In this document: piece after piece, positions 34,082-43,307 of the stretch
Layout: the number at the start of each line of letters is the position of its first letter
Position numbering within the stretch: position 1 is the stretch's first letter
Assembly: GCA_035534855.1 (NCBI GenBank)
Contig: DATLRD010000072.1
Location: forward strand, 1 to 64,000
Origin: DATARH01 sp035534855
GTDB lineage: Bacteria > Pseudomonadota > Alphaproteobacteria > ATCC43930 > CGMCC-115725
DNA length: 64,000 nt
Direction of reading: 5' to 3'
Notes under the pieces: model-generated
What the model was told of the DNA's origin: nothing
Seen by the model: only the letters and a program-made list of their open reading frames with translations
Database searches by the model: none
Position numbers and translations under genes: made by a program

Positions 34082-37000
34082 GGGGATTCTCCGCCAATCC
34101 CGGCTGCGCCCCATCGGTCAGGGCCTCGGCCAGGCGCGAGCGGCGGTTCGTGCCGCCTACCCAGCGCGCCAGCCGTTCGAGATAGAGGTAGATAACCGGG
34201 GTGGTGTAGAGCGTCAGCCATTGTGACACAAGCAGCCCGCCGACCAGCGCGACGCCCAGCGGGCGTCGCAGCTCTGACCCCGCGCCGGTGCCGAGGGCGA
34301 TCGGCAGCGAGCCGAACAGCGCGGCAAACGTGGTCATCATGATCGGGCGGAAGCGCAACAGGCAGGCCTCGTGGATCGCCTCCTGCGGGCTCTTGCCCTC
34401 GATCCGCTCCGCCTGCAAGGCGAAGTCGATCATCATGATCGCGTTCTTCTTGACGATGCCGACCAGCAGGATCACGCCGATCAGCGCGATCACGGTCAGG
34501 TCATAGTGCAACAACATCAGGGCCAGCAGCGCGCCGACGCCGGCCGACGGCAGCGCAGACAGGATCGTGATCGGGTGGATGTAGCTCTCGTAAAGCACGC
34601 CGAGCACGATGTAGACGACCAGGATCGCCGCGGCGACCAGCAGCGGGGTCGATTTAAGCGAGGCCTGGAACGCCTGCGCCGCCCCCTGGAACGAACCCTG
34701 TACGGTCGCCGGGAGATGCAGCTGGGCCTCGGCCTTCTGGATCGCGTCGACCGCCGGGCCGAGTGCCACGCCCGGAGGCAGGTTGAACGACAGCGTCACC
34801 GCCGGAAATTGCCCCTGATGGTTGACCGCCAGCGGCTCCAGCTTGGGGACCGTGCGGGTAATGGCGCTGAGCGGCACCTGCACGCCGTTCGGGCCGGGAA
34901 CGAAGATCTTGTTGAGCGCACTGGGGTCACGCTGGTATTGCGGCAAGACCTCCTCGACCACCTTGAACTGGTTGGTCGATTTATACAGCGTCGCGACCTG
35001 CCGCTGGCCGAACGCATCGTAGAGCGTGTCGTCTATCATCTGCGTCGAGATGCCGAGTCGCGCGGCCTTGTCACGATCGATCTCGAGCGCCAGGTGCGGA
35101 GCGGCAACCTCCTGGTCGGAGGTAACGTCCTGCAGCTCCGGCAGCTTGCGCATCGCCGCCTCGACGATCGGCGCCCAATGGTTCAGCTCGGCGCTGTCGG
35201 TGTCGGTCAGCGTGTACTGAAACTGCGATTTGGTCAGGCGGCCGCCGACGTTGATGTCCTGGCCGGCCTGCATGAAGAATTTCGCGCCCTCGACCTTGGC
35301 GACCTGCGGCCGCAGCCGCTGGATTACCTGCTGCGCGCTGACGTTGCGCTCGTCATGCGGCTTGAGCTGCATGAACATGCGGACGGCATCTTCGGTCGGG
35401 TTGTAGGCATAGGTGCCGCCGATATAGAACACGCCCTGCACCGCCGGGTCCTTGGCGACGATCGCACCGATCTGGTGCGCCAATTTCGCCATGCTTTCAA
35501 ACGACGAGTCTTGGCGGCCCTGCACCTGGCCGAAGATGAACCCGGTGTCCTGCTGCGGGAAAAAGCCCTTCGGGATTTTCACGTAGAGGTACCCGGTGCC
35601 GACCATCAGCGCCAGGGTGGCCACCAGCGCCATGAACTGATGCCGCAGGATGAACCGCAGACCGCGGTCGTAGCCGTGCAGGAACGCCTCGAACCCGCGC
35701 TCGGCCAGGCGATTGACCCGGTTCGGCTGGTGGTGCTCGCCGCGGCTCTTGAGGAACAGCGAGCACATCACCGGCGTCAGGGTCAGTGAGATCAACGCCG
35801 ACGCGATGACCGCGACCGACACCGTCACGGCAAACTCCCGGAACAGCCGGCCGATGATCCCGCCCATCAGAAACAGCGGGATGAACACCGCAATCAGCGA
35901 GAAGGTGATCGATATGATCGTAAAGCCGATCTGCCCGGCGCCTTTGAGCGCCGCCTCAAACGGCGGGTAGCCCTGTTCGAGGTAGCGCACCACGTTTTCG
36001 ATCATGACGATCGCGTCGTCGACGATGAAACCGACCGAAATCGTCAACGCCATCAGCGAGATGTTGTCGAGGTTGAAATCCAGCAGATACATCACCGCGA
36101 AGGTGGCGAGCAGCGACAGCGGCACCGCGATGCTGGGGATCACCGTTGCCCAGACGGTACGCAGAAAGACGAAGATCACCAGTACGACGAGCAGCACGGT
36201 CACCATCATCGTGAACTGCACGTCGTGCACCGCGGCGCGGATGATCAGCGAGCGATCCGACATCAGGTCGACATGCACCGACGGCGGGATCGATTCCATC
36301 AGCCGCGGCAGCATGCTTTTGATCGTGTCGACGACCTGGATCGTGTTGGCGCCCGGCGCGCGCTGAATCGCCAGTCCCTCCGCGGGGATTCCCTTGTACC
36401 AAGCCCCGACCCGGTCGTTCTGTACCGAGTCGGTCACCTTGGCGACATCGCCGAGCCGCACCGGCGCGCCCTTGCGGTAGGCGATGATCAGCTTGCGATA
36501 GCCGGCGGCATTCAAAATCTGGTCGTTGGTGTCGAGCGTAATCGATTGATAGGAGTTTTCGAGGTTGCCCTTCGGACGGTCGACGCTCGAACTGGCGATC
36601 GCGTTGCGGATGTCTTCGAGACTGATGCCCCGCGAGGCGATGGCAGCCGGGTCGACCTGCACGCGCACCGCATACTGCTTCTGGCCGAACACTCGCGACT
36701 CGCCGACCCCCGGCACCGTCGACATCTTCTGCGCAAGGATCGTGTTCGCGTAGTCGTCTATTCGATAGACCGGCACCGAATTGGAATGAACCGCGTAGAT
36801 GATCACCGGAAAATCGGCGGGGTTGGTCTTTCTGTAGGTCGGTGGACTGGGCAGGTCTTTGGGCAACAACCCCGATGCGGCGTTGATCGCCTGCTGAACG
36901 TCCTGGGCGGCGGCATCGATATTGCGCTTAAGCGCGAATTGCATCGTGATCACGGTGACGCCGATGCCGCTGAACGAGGTCATCTGATCGAGGCTGGGGA

Positions 37001-37220
37001 TCGCCGCGAACTGCTGTTCGAGCGGGGTGGCGACGGCGGATGCCATCGTATCGGGCGACGCGCCGGGATACTGAACCGAGACGGTGATGGTCGGGAAATC
37101 GACGTTGGGCAGCGCCGCCACCGGCAGCAGCCCGTAGGCAACGATGCCGAACACCAGCACGCCGAGCATCAGCAGCGAGGTCGCAATCGGCCTGCGGATA
37201 AAAGGTGCAGAGATGCTCAT
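34065..37220 (-). CDS. RND efflux pump inner-membrane subunit (MdtB/MdtC-like)
   Basis: A 1051-residue RND permease with two sets of hydrophobic helices separated by large periplasmic loops. The N-terminus MSISAPFIRRPIATSLL and the PNVDFPTI segment resemble the MdtBC/MuxB branch. The proton-relay aspartate pair is present in GFIVDDAIVMIENV. The start is set at 37220, where the family N-terminus begins; the 49 residues of the longer frame are not protein-like. It follows the adaptor gene by 55 bases. No outer-membrane TolC gene follows, so the pump must share one from elsewhere. Confidence 0.94.
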   Translation of the reverse strand: MSISAPFIRRPIATSLLMLGVLVFGIVAYGLLPVAALPNVDFPTITVSVQYPGASPDTMASAVATPLEQQFAAIPSLDQMTSFSGIGVTVITMQFALKRNIDAAAQDVQQAINAASGLLPKDLPSPPTYRKTNPADFPVIIYAVHSNSVPVYRIDDYANTILAQKMSTVPGVGESRVFGQKQYAVRVQVDPAAIASRGISLEDIRNAIASSSVDRPKGNLENSYQSITLDTNDQILNAAGYRKLIIAYRKGAPVRLGDVAKVTDSVQNDRVGAWYKGIPAEGLAIQRAPGANTIQVVDTIKSMLPRLMESIPPSVHVDLMSDRSLIIRAAVHDVQFTMMVTVLLVVLVIFVFLRTVWATVIPSIAVPLSLLATFAVMYLLDFNLDNISLMALTISVGFIVDDAIVMIENVVRYLEQGYPPFEAALKGAGQIGFTIISITFSLIAVFIPLFLMGGIIGRLFREFAVTVSVAVIASALISLTLTPVMCSLFLKSRGEHHQPNRVNRLAERGFEAFLHGYDRGLRFILRHQFMALVATLALMVGTGYLYVKIPKGFFPQQDTGFIFGQVQGRQDSSFESMAKLAHQIGAIVAKDPAVQGVFYIGGTYAYNPTEDAVRMFMQLKPHDERNVSAQQVIQRLRPQVAKVEGAKFFMQAGQDINVGGRLTKSQFQYTLTDTDSAELNHWAPIVEAAMRKLPELQDVTSDQEVAAPHLALEIDRDKAARLGISTQMIDDTLYDAFGQRQVATLYKSTNQFKVVEEVLPQYQRDPSALNKIFVPGPNGVQVPLSAITRTVPKLEPLAVNHQGQFPAVTLSFNLPPGVALGPAVDAIQKAEAQLHLPATVQGSFQGAAQAFQASLKSTPLLVAAAILVVYIVLGVLYESYIHPITILSALPSAGVGALLALMLLHYDLTVIALIGVILLVGIVKKNAIMMIDFALQAERIEGKSPQEAIHEACLLRFRPIMMTTFAALFGSLPIALGTGAGSELRRPLGVALVGGLLVSQWLTLYTTPVIYLYLERLARWVGGTNRRSRLAEALTDGAQPGLAENPRGAAE

Positions 37221-37275
37221 CGGCGGGGGTTCCCTCGGGCCGAGGTATGGGACCGGTTGCCGCGCCAGCGCGTCA

Positions 37276-38424
37276 TCAGCTGGCCGCCTTTGTCGCGGGC
37301 GGCCGGATCTGGACGTGGGAGCCATCGACCAGGCGATATTGCCCCTGCACGACGACGGACTCGCCAATCTTCAAGCCCTTGGCGATGATCGCGACCCCGT
37401 CCTGCACTGAAGCCACCGCTACCTTGCGGCGTTCGACGGTGTTGTCGGGCTTGATGACATAGACGTATTTGCCGTCTTCCCCTTCCTGAACCGTCTCGGC
37501 CGGCACCACCGGCACGCCCTTGCGGATGCGCAGGATCAGCCGCACGTTGACGAATTCGCCCGGCCACAGTCGCTCGTCGAGGTTCGCGAAGGCCGATTTG
37601 AGTCGGATCGTCCCGCTGCTCGGATCGATTGTGTTGTCGATCACCGCCAGCTTGCCCTCGCCCAGCTTGGTCACGTCATCGTCGCCGTAGGCGATCGTGG
37701 TCAACGGGGCCAGCACCTGCTTTTCGTGGATCTTGTGCAGCTCGTTCTGCGGCAGGGTGAATGTGACGAAGATCGGCTTGGTCTGGGTGATCGTGACCAG
37801 CCCGCCGGGGTCGGCGGCATGCACCATGTTGCCGATATCGACGAGCCGTACCCCGAGCCGGCCGGAGATCGGCGCCCGGATGTCGCAGAAGTTGAGGTTG
37901 AGCTGCGCGGCGTCGATCTGTGCCTGGTCGGATTTGAGCGCCGCCTGGAGCTGGAGCACCGTCGCCTTCTGCTGATCGACGCTTTGCCGGCTCTGATAGC
38001 CCGAGCCGACGAGCGCCGTATAGCGCCCCAGATCAGCCTGGGCGCTCGCCAGCCCGGCCTCGTCCTTGGCTTTGTTCGCCTGCGCCACCTCGAGCGTCGC
38101 CTGGTAGGGGCGCGGGTCGATCTGGAACAGCGCGTCGCCGGCCTTGATCTCCTGCCCTTCCTTAAAATTGACCGCAACGATCTGACCGTCGACCCGGCTC
38201 TTTATCGTCACCGTGTTGTAGGCCTGCACGCTGCCGATGCCCGTCAAGAAATCCGGCTCGTCGGCGGCCACGACCTTGCCGGCGGTAACCGGAATGCCGG
38301 GCGGCGGCCCCGGGGCGTGCCGTTCGGCAGCGGCCGCGTCGCTCCAGAGATCATGCAGGCCATAAGAAGCGGTCGCGACGGCGAAGGCCACGGCCACAAC
38401 CGCGACACCCACGAGCTTCCTCAT
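37276..38424 (-). CDS. RND efflux periplasmic adaptor (MdtA-like)
   Basis: A 382-residue membrane fusion protein. The N-terminus is a short export/anchor helix (residues 3-20). A lipoyl/barrel-sandwich domain (IKSRVDGQIVAVNFKEGQEI), an alpha-helical hairpin (about 105-175) and beta-barrel domains with RAPISGRLGVRLVDIGN follow, the typical order. It forms a tripartite pump with the RND gene downstream. It is the first gene of the adaptor-pump-MarR operon, with an AT-rich dyad 33-54 bases upstream. Confidence 0.93.
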   Translation of the reverse strand: MRKLVGVAVVAVAFAVATASYGLHDLWSDAAAAERHAPGPPPGIPVTAGKVVAADEPDFLTGIGSVQAYNTVTIKSRVDGQIVAVNFKEGQEIKAGDALFQIDPRPYQATLEVAQANKAKDEAGLASAQADLGRYTALVGSGYQSRQSVDQQKATVLQLQAALKSDQAQIDAAQLNLNFCDIRAPISGRLGVRLVDIGNMVHAADPGGLVTITQTKPIFVTFTLPQNELHKIHEKQVLAPLTTIAYGDDDVTKLGEGKLAVIDNTIDPSSGTIRLKSAFANLDERLWPGEFVNVRLILRIRKGVPVVPAETVQEGEDGKYVYVIKPDNTVERRKVAVASVQDGVAIIAKGLKIGESVVVQGQYRLVDGSHVQIRPPATKAAS

Positions 38425-38456
38425 GCTGGCCCTCCTGGGCCGGTATCATGAACGGT

Positions 38457-38478
38457 ATATATAGTAGATTATAGATAT
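38457..38478 (-). promoter_or_regulatory. AT-rich dyad, candidate MarR operator/promoter
   Basis: A 22-bp imperfect inverted repeat of the form ATATxTA-N8-TAxATAT lies 33-54 bases upstream of the adaptor start, in the most AT-rich stretch of this part of the window. Size and place fit a MarR-family operator overlapping the promoter of the efflux operon. Confidence 0.45.
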
Positions 38479-38544
38479 TACTTCGGCGCACGATCCCCGC
38501 GCAACGGCGGAAAATTTTGGTGCGCCGAAGGCCGGATTCGTCCG

Positions 38545-38832
38545 CTAATCGGCAAAGCAGCGCGTCACCCGCCGGCTGAGCAGCCACGGTGTGTAGGTTT
38601 CGCGGTTCTGCGCCATGCGCGGCACCTTGGAATGGACATCGAGCGCCGCCTGGTCGCGCCAAGCCTCGACGAAAAACACCCGGTTGGGGTCGTCCTGGGC
38701 CTGAATCACGTCGAACTGCTGGCAGCCGTCCTCGGCGCGCGACAGCACGGCGTGGCTTTTCATCAGCGCGACGAAGGCCCCGGTATGCTCCGGCTTCACC
38801 TCAAACTCGACGACGATCATGATGCGGCTCAT
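38545..38832 (-). CDS. antibiotic biosynthesis monooxygenase-fold protein
   Basis: A 95-residue dimeric ferredoxin-like (ABM/YgiN type) protein. It shows the IVVEFEVKPEH strand, the SRAEDGCQQFDV segment and FFVEAWRDQAALDVH, all characteristic of the family. Members include quinol monooxygenases and haem-degrading enzymes; without the substrate the role stays open. AAGGAAA lies upstream of the ATG at 38832; the frame is open beyond it but that part is antisense to the CoA-transferase gene. It is divergent from the CoA-transferase. Confidence 0.8.
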   Translation of the reverse strand: MSRIMIVVEFEVKPEHTGAFVALMKSHAVLSRAEDGCQQFDVIQAQDDPNRVFFVEAWRDQAALDVHSKVPRMAQNRETYTPWLLSRRVTRCFAD

Positions 38833-38923
38833 CGGCGTTTCCTTGCAGGGGAATTCCGCGGCATCATCGGCGACCGGCCGGGACTGAGGCAAGCGCCCGA
38901 CGCATCTGAAGGGAGTATAGACC

Positions 38924-40342
38924 ATGGCCCAAGACGCCCACGACGCTTTGCGCACGATCCTGCCGGTCGCCGGCCTCAGCGCCGACCGCGCCCGCGGCGT
39001 CGAGATCACCGGCGGCGCCGACCCGGTGCTGCCGACTTCATTCCGCATCGGCGAGACCAGCGCCGCCGCGCTCGCCGCCACCGGGCTCGCCGTCTCAGAC
39101 CTGTGGGAATTGCGCACCGGCCGCAAGCAGGACGTCGCGGTCGATCTGCGCCAGGCGACCGCGTCGCTGCGCAGCGGCCACTACCTCAAGATGGAACAGG
39201 CCCAGGTGTCACACGAGCGCAACCCGGTGATGGGCATGTATCCAGCCAAGGACGGACACTGGAACTATATCCACGCCAATTTCCCGAACCACCGCGCCGC
39301 CGCGCTCAAGGTGCTGGGCGTGCCGGAGGAGCGCGCCGCGGTGCGCGCCGCCGTCGCCAAGTGGAACGCGCTCGACCTCGAAGAGGCGATCATCGCGGCC
39401 GGCGGCGCCGGCGGCATGGTGCGCAGCATGGCAGAATGGGCACAGCACCCGCAGGCGGCGGCGATCGCCTCGCTGCCGCTGTTCGAGATCGTCAAGATCG
39501 GCGACGCGCCGGTCGAGAAACTGCCCGACGGCAACCGGCCGCTTTCCGGCATCCGGGTGCTCGACCTGACCCGCGTACTCGCCGGCCCGACCTGCGCCCG
39601 CACCCTCGCCGAGCACGGCGCCGACGTGTTGAAGATCACCGGCGCCCACCTCCCCAATATCGGCTACCAGGAGTTCGACACCGGGCACGGCAAACTGTCG
39701 GCGCATCTCGACCTGCGCCAGCCGAAGGACGTCGACATCCTGAAGGGGCTGGTGCGCGAGGCCGACGTGTTTTCGCAGGGTTACCGGCCCGGCACGCTGG
39801 GTAATCGCGGCCTGTCGCCGGACGAACTGGCCAAGCTGCGGCCCGGCCTCGTTTACATCTCGCTGTGCGCGTTCAGCCATGTCGGCCCGTGGGCCTCGCG
39901 CCGCGGCTTCGACACCGTGGTGCAGAACGTCAGCGGCATCACCACCCGCCAGGGGCACCTGTTCCCCGGCGCCGAACCCGGCCCGCAATTCTATCCGGTG
40001 TCGGCGATCGACTATTTGACCGGCTATCTGATGGCGTTCGGCGCGATGGCAGCGCTGGCCCGGCGCGCCCGCGAAGGCGGCAGCTGGCTGGTGCGCATCT
40101 CGCTGGCCCAGACCGGGCGGTGGCTGGTCGGCCGCGGCGAAGTGCCGGAGGCGGAATTAAAGGACGTGCCGAAAGAGTTCAGCGATGCTGAGCTGGCGCG
40201 CTGGTCGATCACAAGCGACACGCCGGCCGGCAAGCTGACCCACCTCAAGCCGACAGTCGGCCTGTCCGAGACGGCGCCCTATTGGGCGCGGCCGTCGGTG
40301 CCGCTCGGCTACAACGAGCCGGTCTGGCCGGCCCGCCCGTAG
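38924..40342 (+). CDS. CaiB/BaiF-family CoA-transferase, permuted domain order
   Basis: A 472-residue class III CoA-transferase homologue. The usual N-terminal Rossmann block (PLSGIRVLDLTRVLAGP, then GADVLKI and GKLSAHLDL) begins only near residue 207. The first 200 residues (GRKQDVAVDLRQA, YPAKDGHW, the LGVP helix and SMAEWAQHPQ) resemble what normally follows that block. The protein therefore looks circularly permuted relative to FRC/CaiB. The Asp in EFDTGHGK may correspond to the catalytic aspartate. It moves CoA between carboxylic acids; the substrate is unknown. It is divergent from the small ABM gene. Confidence 0.85.
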   Translation: MAQDAHDALRTILPVAGLSADRARGVEITGGADPVLPTSFRIGETSAAALAATGLAVSDLWELRTGRKQDVAVDLRQATASLRSGHYLKMEQAQVSHERNPVMGMYPAKDGHWNYIHANFPNHRAAALKVLGVPEERAAVRAAVAKWNALDLEEAIIAAGGAGGMVRSMAEWAQHPQAAAIASLPLFEIVKIGDAPVEKLPDGNRPLSGIRVLDLTRVLAGPTCARTLAEHGADVLKITGAHLPNIGYQEFDTGHGKLSAHLDLRQPKDVDILKGLVREADVFSQGYRPGTLGNRGLSPDELAKLRPGLVYISLCAFSHVGPWASRRGFDTVVQNVSGITTRQGHLFPGAEPGPQFYPVSAIDYLTGYLMAFGAMAALARRAREGGSWLVRISLAQTGRWLVGRGEVPEAELKDVPKEFSDAELARWSITSDTPAGKLTHLKPTVGLSETAPYWARPSVPLGYNEPVWPARP

Positions 40343-40355
40343 GCCTCGCCCCGTC

Positions 40356-40375
40356 GTCCCCGCGAAAGCGGGGAC
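40356..40375. repeat. REP-like palindrome between convergent genes
   Basis: GTCCCCGC-GAAA-GCGGGGAC, a perfect 8-bp stem with a GNRA-type loop, within the longer context CGTCGTCCCCGCGAAAGC. Elements of this form recur in many alphaproteobacterial intergenic regions. Only one copy is seen in this window. It could also serve as the terminator of the CoA-transferase gene and of the convergent EipB gene. Confidence 0.5.
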
Positions 40376-40421
40376 CCAGGGGCTGTGCGCACGGCCTGTG
40401 CGCGAATGAGGAACTAACGGC

Positions 40422-41240
40422 TCAACACTTCGGCTTGGGAAGCGGCTCGATGAATTTCAGCGTCGCGCTGATCGCGTAATCGCCGTAGTCGATCAGCATG
40501 TTGCGCGACACGCCGTTGTCGAGCAGCTGCATGCCGAGCTCGTAATCCGGCTTTTCCTTGCTCTGGTCGGCCGGGAAGAACGCGAGCCGGACCCGCCAGC
40601 CGGGCCGCATGAGGATCGGGCTCAGCTTGCCGGCGTCAGCATCCGGCTCGACTTTGGGCCCGATCACCGCCGACACCAGCACCGCATTTTCCTCGGTGGC
40701 GCCGTCGAAAACATGGCGGGTGAGGAAATTGGTTCCGGCCTCGGCCTGATTGATCAGCAGGATCGTGTGCTGGCTGGGAAACAGCGTCCCGGCGGGCAGA
40801 TGCATGGTTTCCGGCTTGGGCTTCTCGAAATTCGCGACCCCGCCCTTGCCCGGCCCTTCGAGCGCCGCGCTGCCGCGGATCTCTTCGTCGATCTTGCCGT
40901 TGCGGGTTTCCTGCTGGTTGAAGCGGTAGTGCAGCCCATCTTTCGATTCCCAGGTCACAAAGTTAGACTGGATATCGACATTGTCCGCTTCGGCGTAGCC
41001 GAGCGTCAGCTTGTAGCGCTGCTCGATGGTCCACCCGTCGCAGGTCTCGCCCCACTGATAGGCCATCTCGCCCCGCGCCGCGGCGACGCCGGAATCGCTC
41101 TTCGAGGATTGCAGCGCCATCGTATAGATCGCCCGATGCGGCTGTATCTCCGCCGCCTGGGCAGTGGCACCGGGCCCCACCCCGGCCGCGGCGGCGATAA
41201 CGATGGCGGCACCCGTCGCCGACAGGGGGCTTATGGCCAA
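40422..41240 (-). CDS. EipB-family (DUF1849) periplasmic envelope-integrity protein
   Basis: A 272-residue exported protein. An Ala-rich signal sequence (about 1-30, cleavage near AQAAE) precedes the mature DUF1849 domain starting RAIYTMALQSSKS. Two cysteines, Cys67 (in CDGW) and the C-terminal Cys272, match the disulfide pair of Brucella EipB, a beta-spiral protein needed for envelope integrity. The start is TTG at 41240, chosen because GAGGAG lies seven bases upstream. It follows aspS on the minus strand with 94 bases between. Confidence 0.87.
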   Translation of the reverse strand: MAISPLSATGAAIVIAAAAGVGPGATAQAAEIQPHRAIYTMALQSSKSDSGVAAARGEMAYQWGETCDGWTIEQRYKLTLGYAEADNVDIQSNFVTWESKDGLHYRFNQQETRNGKIDEEIRGSAALEGPGKGGVANFEKPKPETMHLPAGTLFPSQHTILLINQAEAGTNFLTRHVFDGATEENAVLVSAVIGPKVEPDADAGKLSPILMRPGWRVRLAFFPADQSKEKPDYELGMQLLDNGVSRNMLIDYGDYAISATLKFIEPLPKPKC

Positions 41241-41334
41241 TTGCGTGCTCCTCGCGTGGCCCCCACAGCGGCGCCGGCCGCGGCAGATATGGCCGCATCC
41301 GCCGGGGCGGGCAAGACGCGCAACGTCGCGGCGG

Positions 41335-43125
41335 TCACGAGCGAGCGCCGCGGGCGGGCGGCAAGGCGAGCCGGATGTGCAGTTCCTTGAGACGATCGTC
41401 CGGGATCGGCGCCGGCGCCTGCATCAGCAGGTCCTGGGCCTGCTGATTCAGCGGAAAGGCGACGACTTCGCGGATGTTCGGTGTGTCAGCCAACAGCATG
41501 ACGATGCGGTCTATACCCGGCGCCGAGCCGCCATGCGGCGGCGCACCGAACCGGAAAGCGCTGAGCATGCCGCCGAATCGGGCCTCGACCTCGGCCGCCG
41601 AATAGCCGGCGATCCCGAACGCCTTGTACATGATGTCGGGCCGGTGGTTGCGGATCGCTCCCGACGACAATTCGATGCCGTTGCATACGATGTCGTACTG
41701 GTACGCGTTGATCGACAGCGGGTCCTGGGTTTCGAGCGCCTCGAGGCCGCCCTGCGGCATAGAAAACGGGTTGTGGCTGAACTCGATCTGCCCGGTTTCC
41801 TCGTTCATCTCGTACATCGGGAAATCGGTGATCCAGCAGAATTCGAAAACGCCGTCGCGGGTCAGGTTCAACTCGCGGCCGATCCTGAGCCGCGCCGCAT
41901 TGGCAAACGGCGCGAAGACTTTCGGCACGCCGGCGACGAAGAACACCGCGTCGCCGTCACCGAGGCCGAGCGCGGTGCGCAGCGCCGCGGTGCGCTCGGC
42001 GCCAAGATTGCGCGCGACCGGCCCGGCGCCCTCGCCGTCGCGGAAGAAGATATAGCCAAGACCGGGCTGCCCCTCGCCCTGCGCCCAGCTGTTCATCCGG
42101 TCGCAAAACGCGCGGTTGCCGCCGCCGGGGGCCGGGATCGCGCGCACCCGCACATTCGGGTCGGCCTCGATCATGCCGGCAAAGATGCGAAACCCGGAGC
42201 CGCGAAAGGTTTCGGTGGCATCGCTGATCTCGATTGGATTGCGCAGATCGGGCTTGTCGCTGGCATAGCGCAACATCGCGTCGGCATAGGAAATCTGCCG
42301 GAACGGCGCGGCGCTGACCGCCCGCCCGCCGGCGAATTCCTCGAACACACCGTGCAATACCGGCTCGATCGCCGCGAACACATCCTCCTGGGTCACGAAC
42401 GACATCTCGAAATCGAGCTGATAAAACTCGCCCGGCGACCGGTCGGCGCGGCTCGCCTCGTCGCGGAAACACGGCGCGATCTGAAAGTAACGGTCGAACC
42501 CGGCTACCATAAGTAATTGTTTAAATTGCTGCGGCGCCTGAGGCAGCGCATAGAACTGGCCGGGGTGTAGCCGGCTCGGCACGTAATAGGGCCGTGCCCC
42601 CTCGGGCGAGTCGGCGGTCAGGATCGGGGTCTGAAACTCGGTGAAGCCCTGCGCGATCATGCGGCGCCGGATCGACGCGATAACCTGGGCGCGCAGCATG
42701 ATGTGGGCGTGCACCGCCTCGCGCCGCAGGTCGAGATAGCGGTAGGCGAGCCGCATCTCCTCAGGGTATTCGGCGTCGGTGTTGACCGGAAACGGCAGCG
42801 GGTCGGCAGCGGATTGCACCGCCAGCTCGTCGATCACCAGCTCGACCTCGCCGGTGGCGAGCCCGGGGTTGACCGTGTCCGCCGAGCGCGCCACGACCCG
42901 CCCGGTCAGCGTCACCACGCTTTCCAGGCGCAGCGCGTCGGCGGCGGCAAACAGCGGTGACGACACGTCGATCACGCCCTGGGTGATGCCGTAATGGTCG
43001 CGCAGGTCGATGAACAGCAGCTGCCCATGGTCGCGCTTGCGGTGCACCCAGCCCGACAGCCGTGCCATCTGCCCGGCGTCGGCGAGGCGCAGAGCGCCGC
43101 AGGTATGGGTGCGGTAGGCATGCAT
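41335..43125 (-). CDS. aspS: aspartyl-tRNA synthetase
   Basis: A 596-residue class II synthetase of the bacterial type. An N-terminal OB anticodon-binding domain (about 1-105; GWVHRKRDHGQLLFIDLRD) precedes the catalytic core with motif 2 (FRDEASRADRSPGEF) and motif 3 (GGSAPGIDRIVM), with a GAD insertion domain (about 285-410). Whether it charges only tRNA-Asp or also tRNA-Asn cannot be decided by eye. A TTGACA at 43192-43187 may be its -35 box. It is divergent from nitronate monooxygenase. Confidence 0.96.
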   Translation of the reverse strand: MHAYRTHTCGALRLADAGQMARLSGWVHRKRDHGQLLFIDLRDHYGITQGVIDVSSPLFAAADALRLESVVTLTGRVVARSADTVNPGLATGEVELVIDELAVQSAADPLPFPVNTDAEYPEEMRLAYRYLDLRREAVHAHIMLRAQVIASIRRRMIAQGFTEFQTPILTADSPEGARPYYVPSRLHPGQFYALPQAPQQFKQLLMVAGFDRYFQIAPCFRDEASRADRSPGEFYQLDFEMSFVTQEDVFAAIEPVLHGVFEEFAGGRAVSAAPFRQISYADAMLRYASDKPDLRNPIEISDATETFRGSGFRIFAGMIEADPNVRVRAIPAPGGGNRAFCDRMNSWAQGEGQPGLGYIFFRDGEGAGPVARNLGAERTAALRTALGLGDGDAVFFVAGVPKVFAPFANAARLRIGRELNLTRDGVFEFCWITDFPMYEMNEETGQIEFSHNPFSMPQGGLEALETQDPLSINAYQYDIVCNGIELSSGAIRNHRPDIMYKAFGIAGYSAAEVEARFGGMLSAFRFGAPPHGGSAPGIDRIVMLLADTPNIREVVAFPLNQQAQDLLMQAPAPIPDDRLKELHIRLALPPARGARS

Positions 43126-43192
43126 CGGTCGGAAAATCCGCGGTCGCTTGGAGACGAGCCGCGAAGACGCACAGAACCCGCGCGCTTGTCAA

Positions 43193-43208
43193 GAAAGCGC
43201 ACGGTTAT
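43193..43208. repeat. 16-bp direct repeat, copy 1
   Basis: GAAAGCGCACGGTTAT, identical to a copy at 44436-44451. This copy lies between the aspS and nitronate monooxygenase starts; the other follows the monooxygenase stop. Confidence 0.8.
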
Positions 43209-43237
43209 CGCCGGCAGCGGTCGGGGCGATCACGAAT

Positions 43238-43303
43238 AATCCCCTTTTCTTGCGGGCTCGCGGCACCACCTGTCGATTGGTCGGATGCAAGAAAATGGGG
43301 AAT
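43238..43303 (+). promoter_or_regulatory. leader hairpin sequestering the nitronate monooxygenase ribosome-binding site
   Basis: CCCC-TTTTCTTGC (43241-43253) pairs with GCAAGAAAA-T-GGGG (43287-43300): nine plus four base pairs with one bulged base, around a loop of about 33 bases. The GGGG that would serve as ribosome-binding site seven bases before ATG 43308 is inside the stem. Confidence 0.5.
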
Positions 43304-43307
43304 TGCG

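Noticed and set aside
34371..35789. 472-residue open frame antisense to the RND pump
   Set aside because: Composition-driven shadow of the pump gene without motifs.
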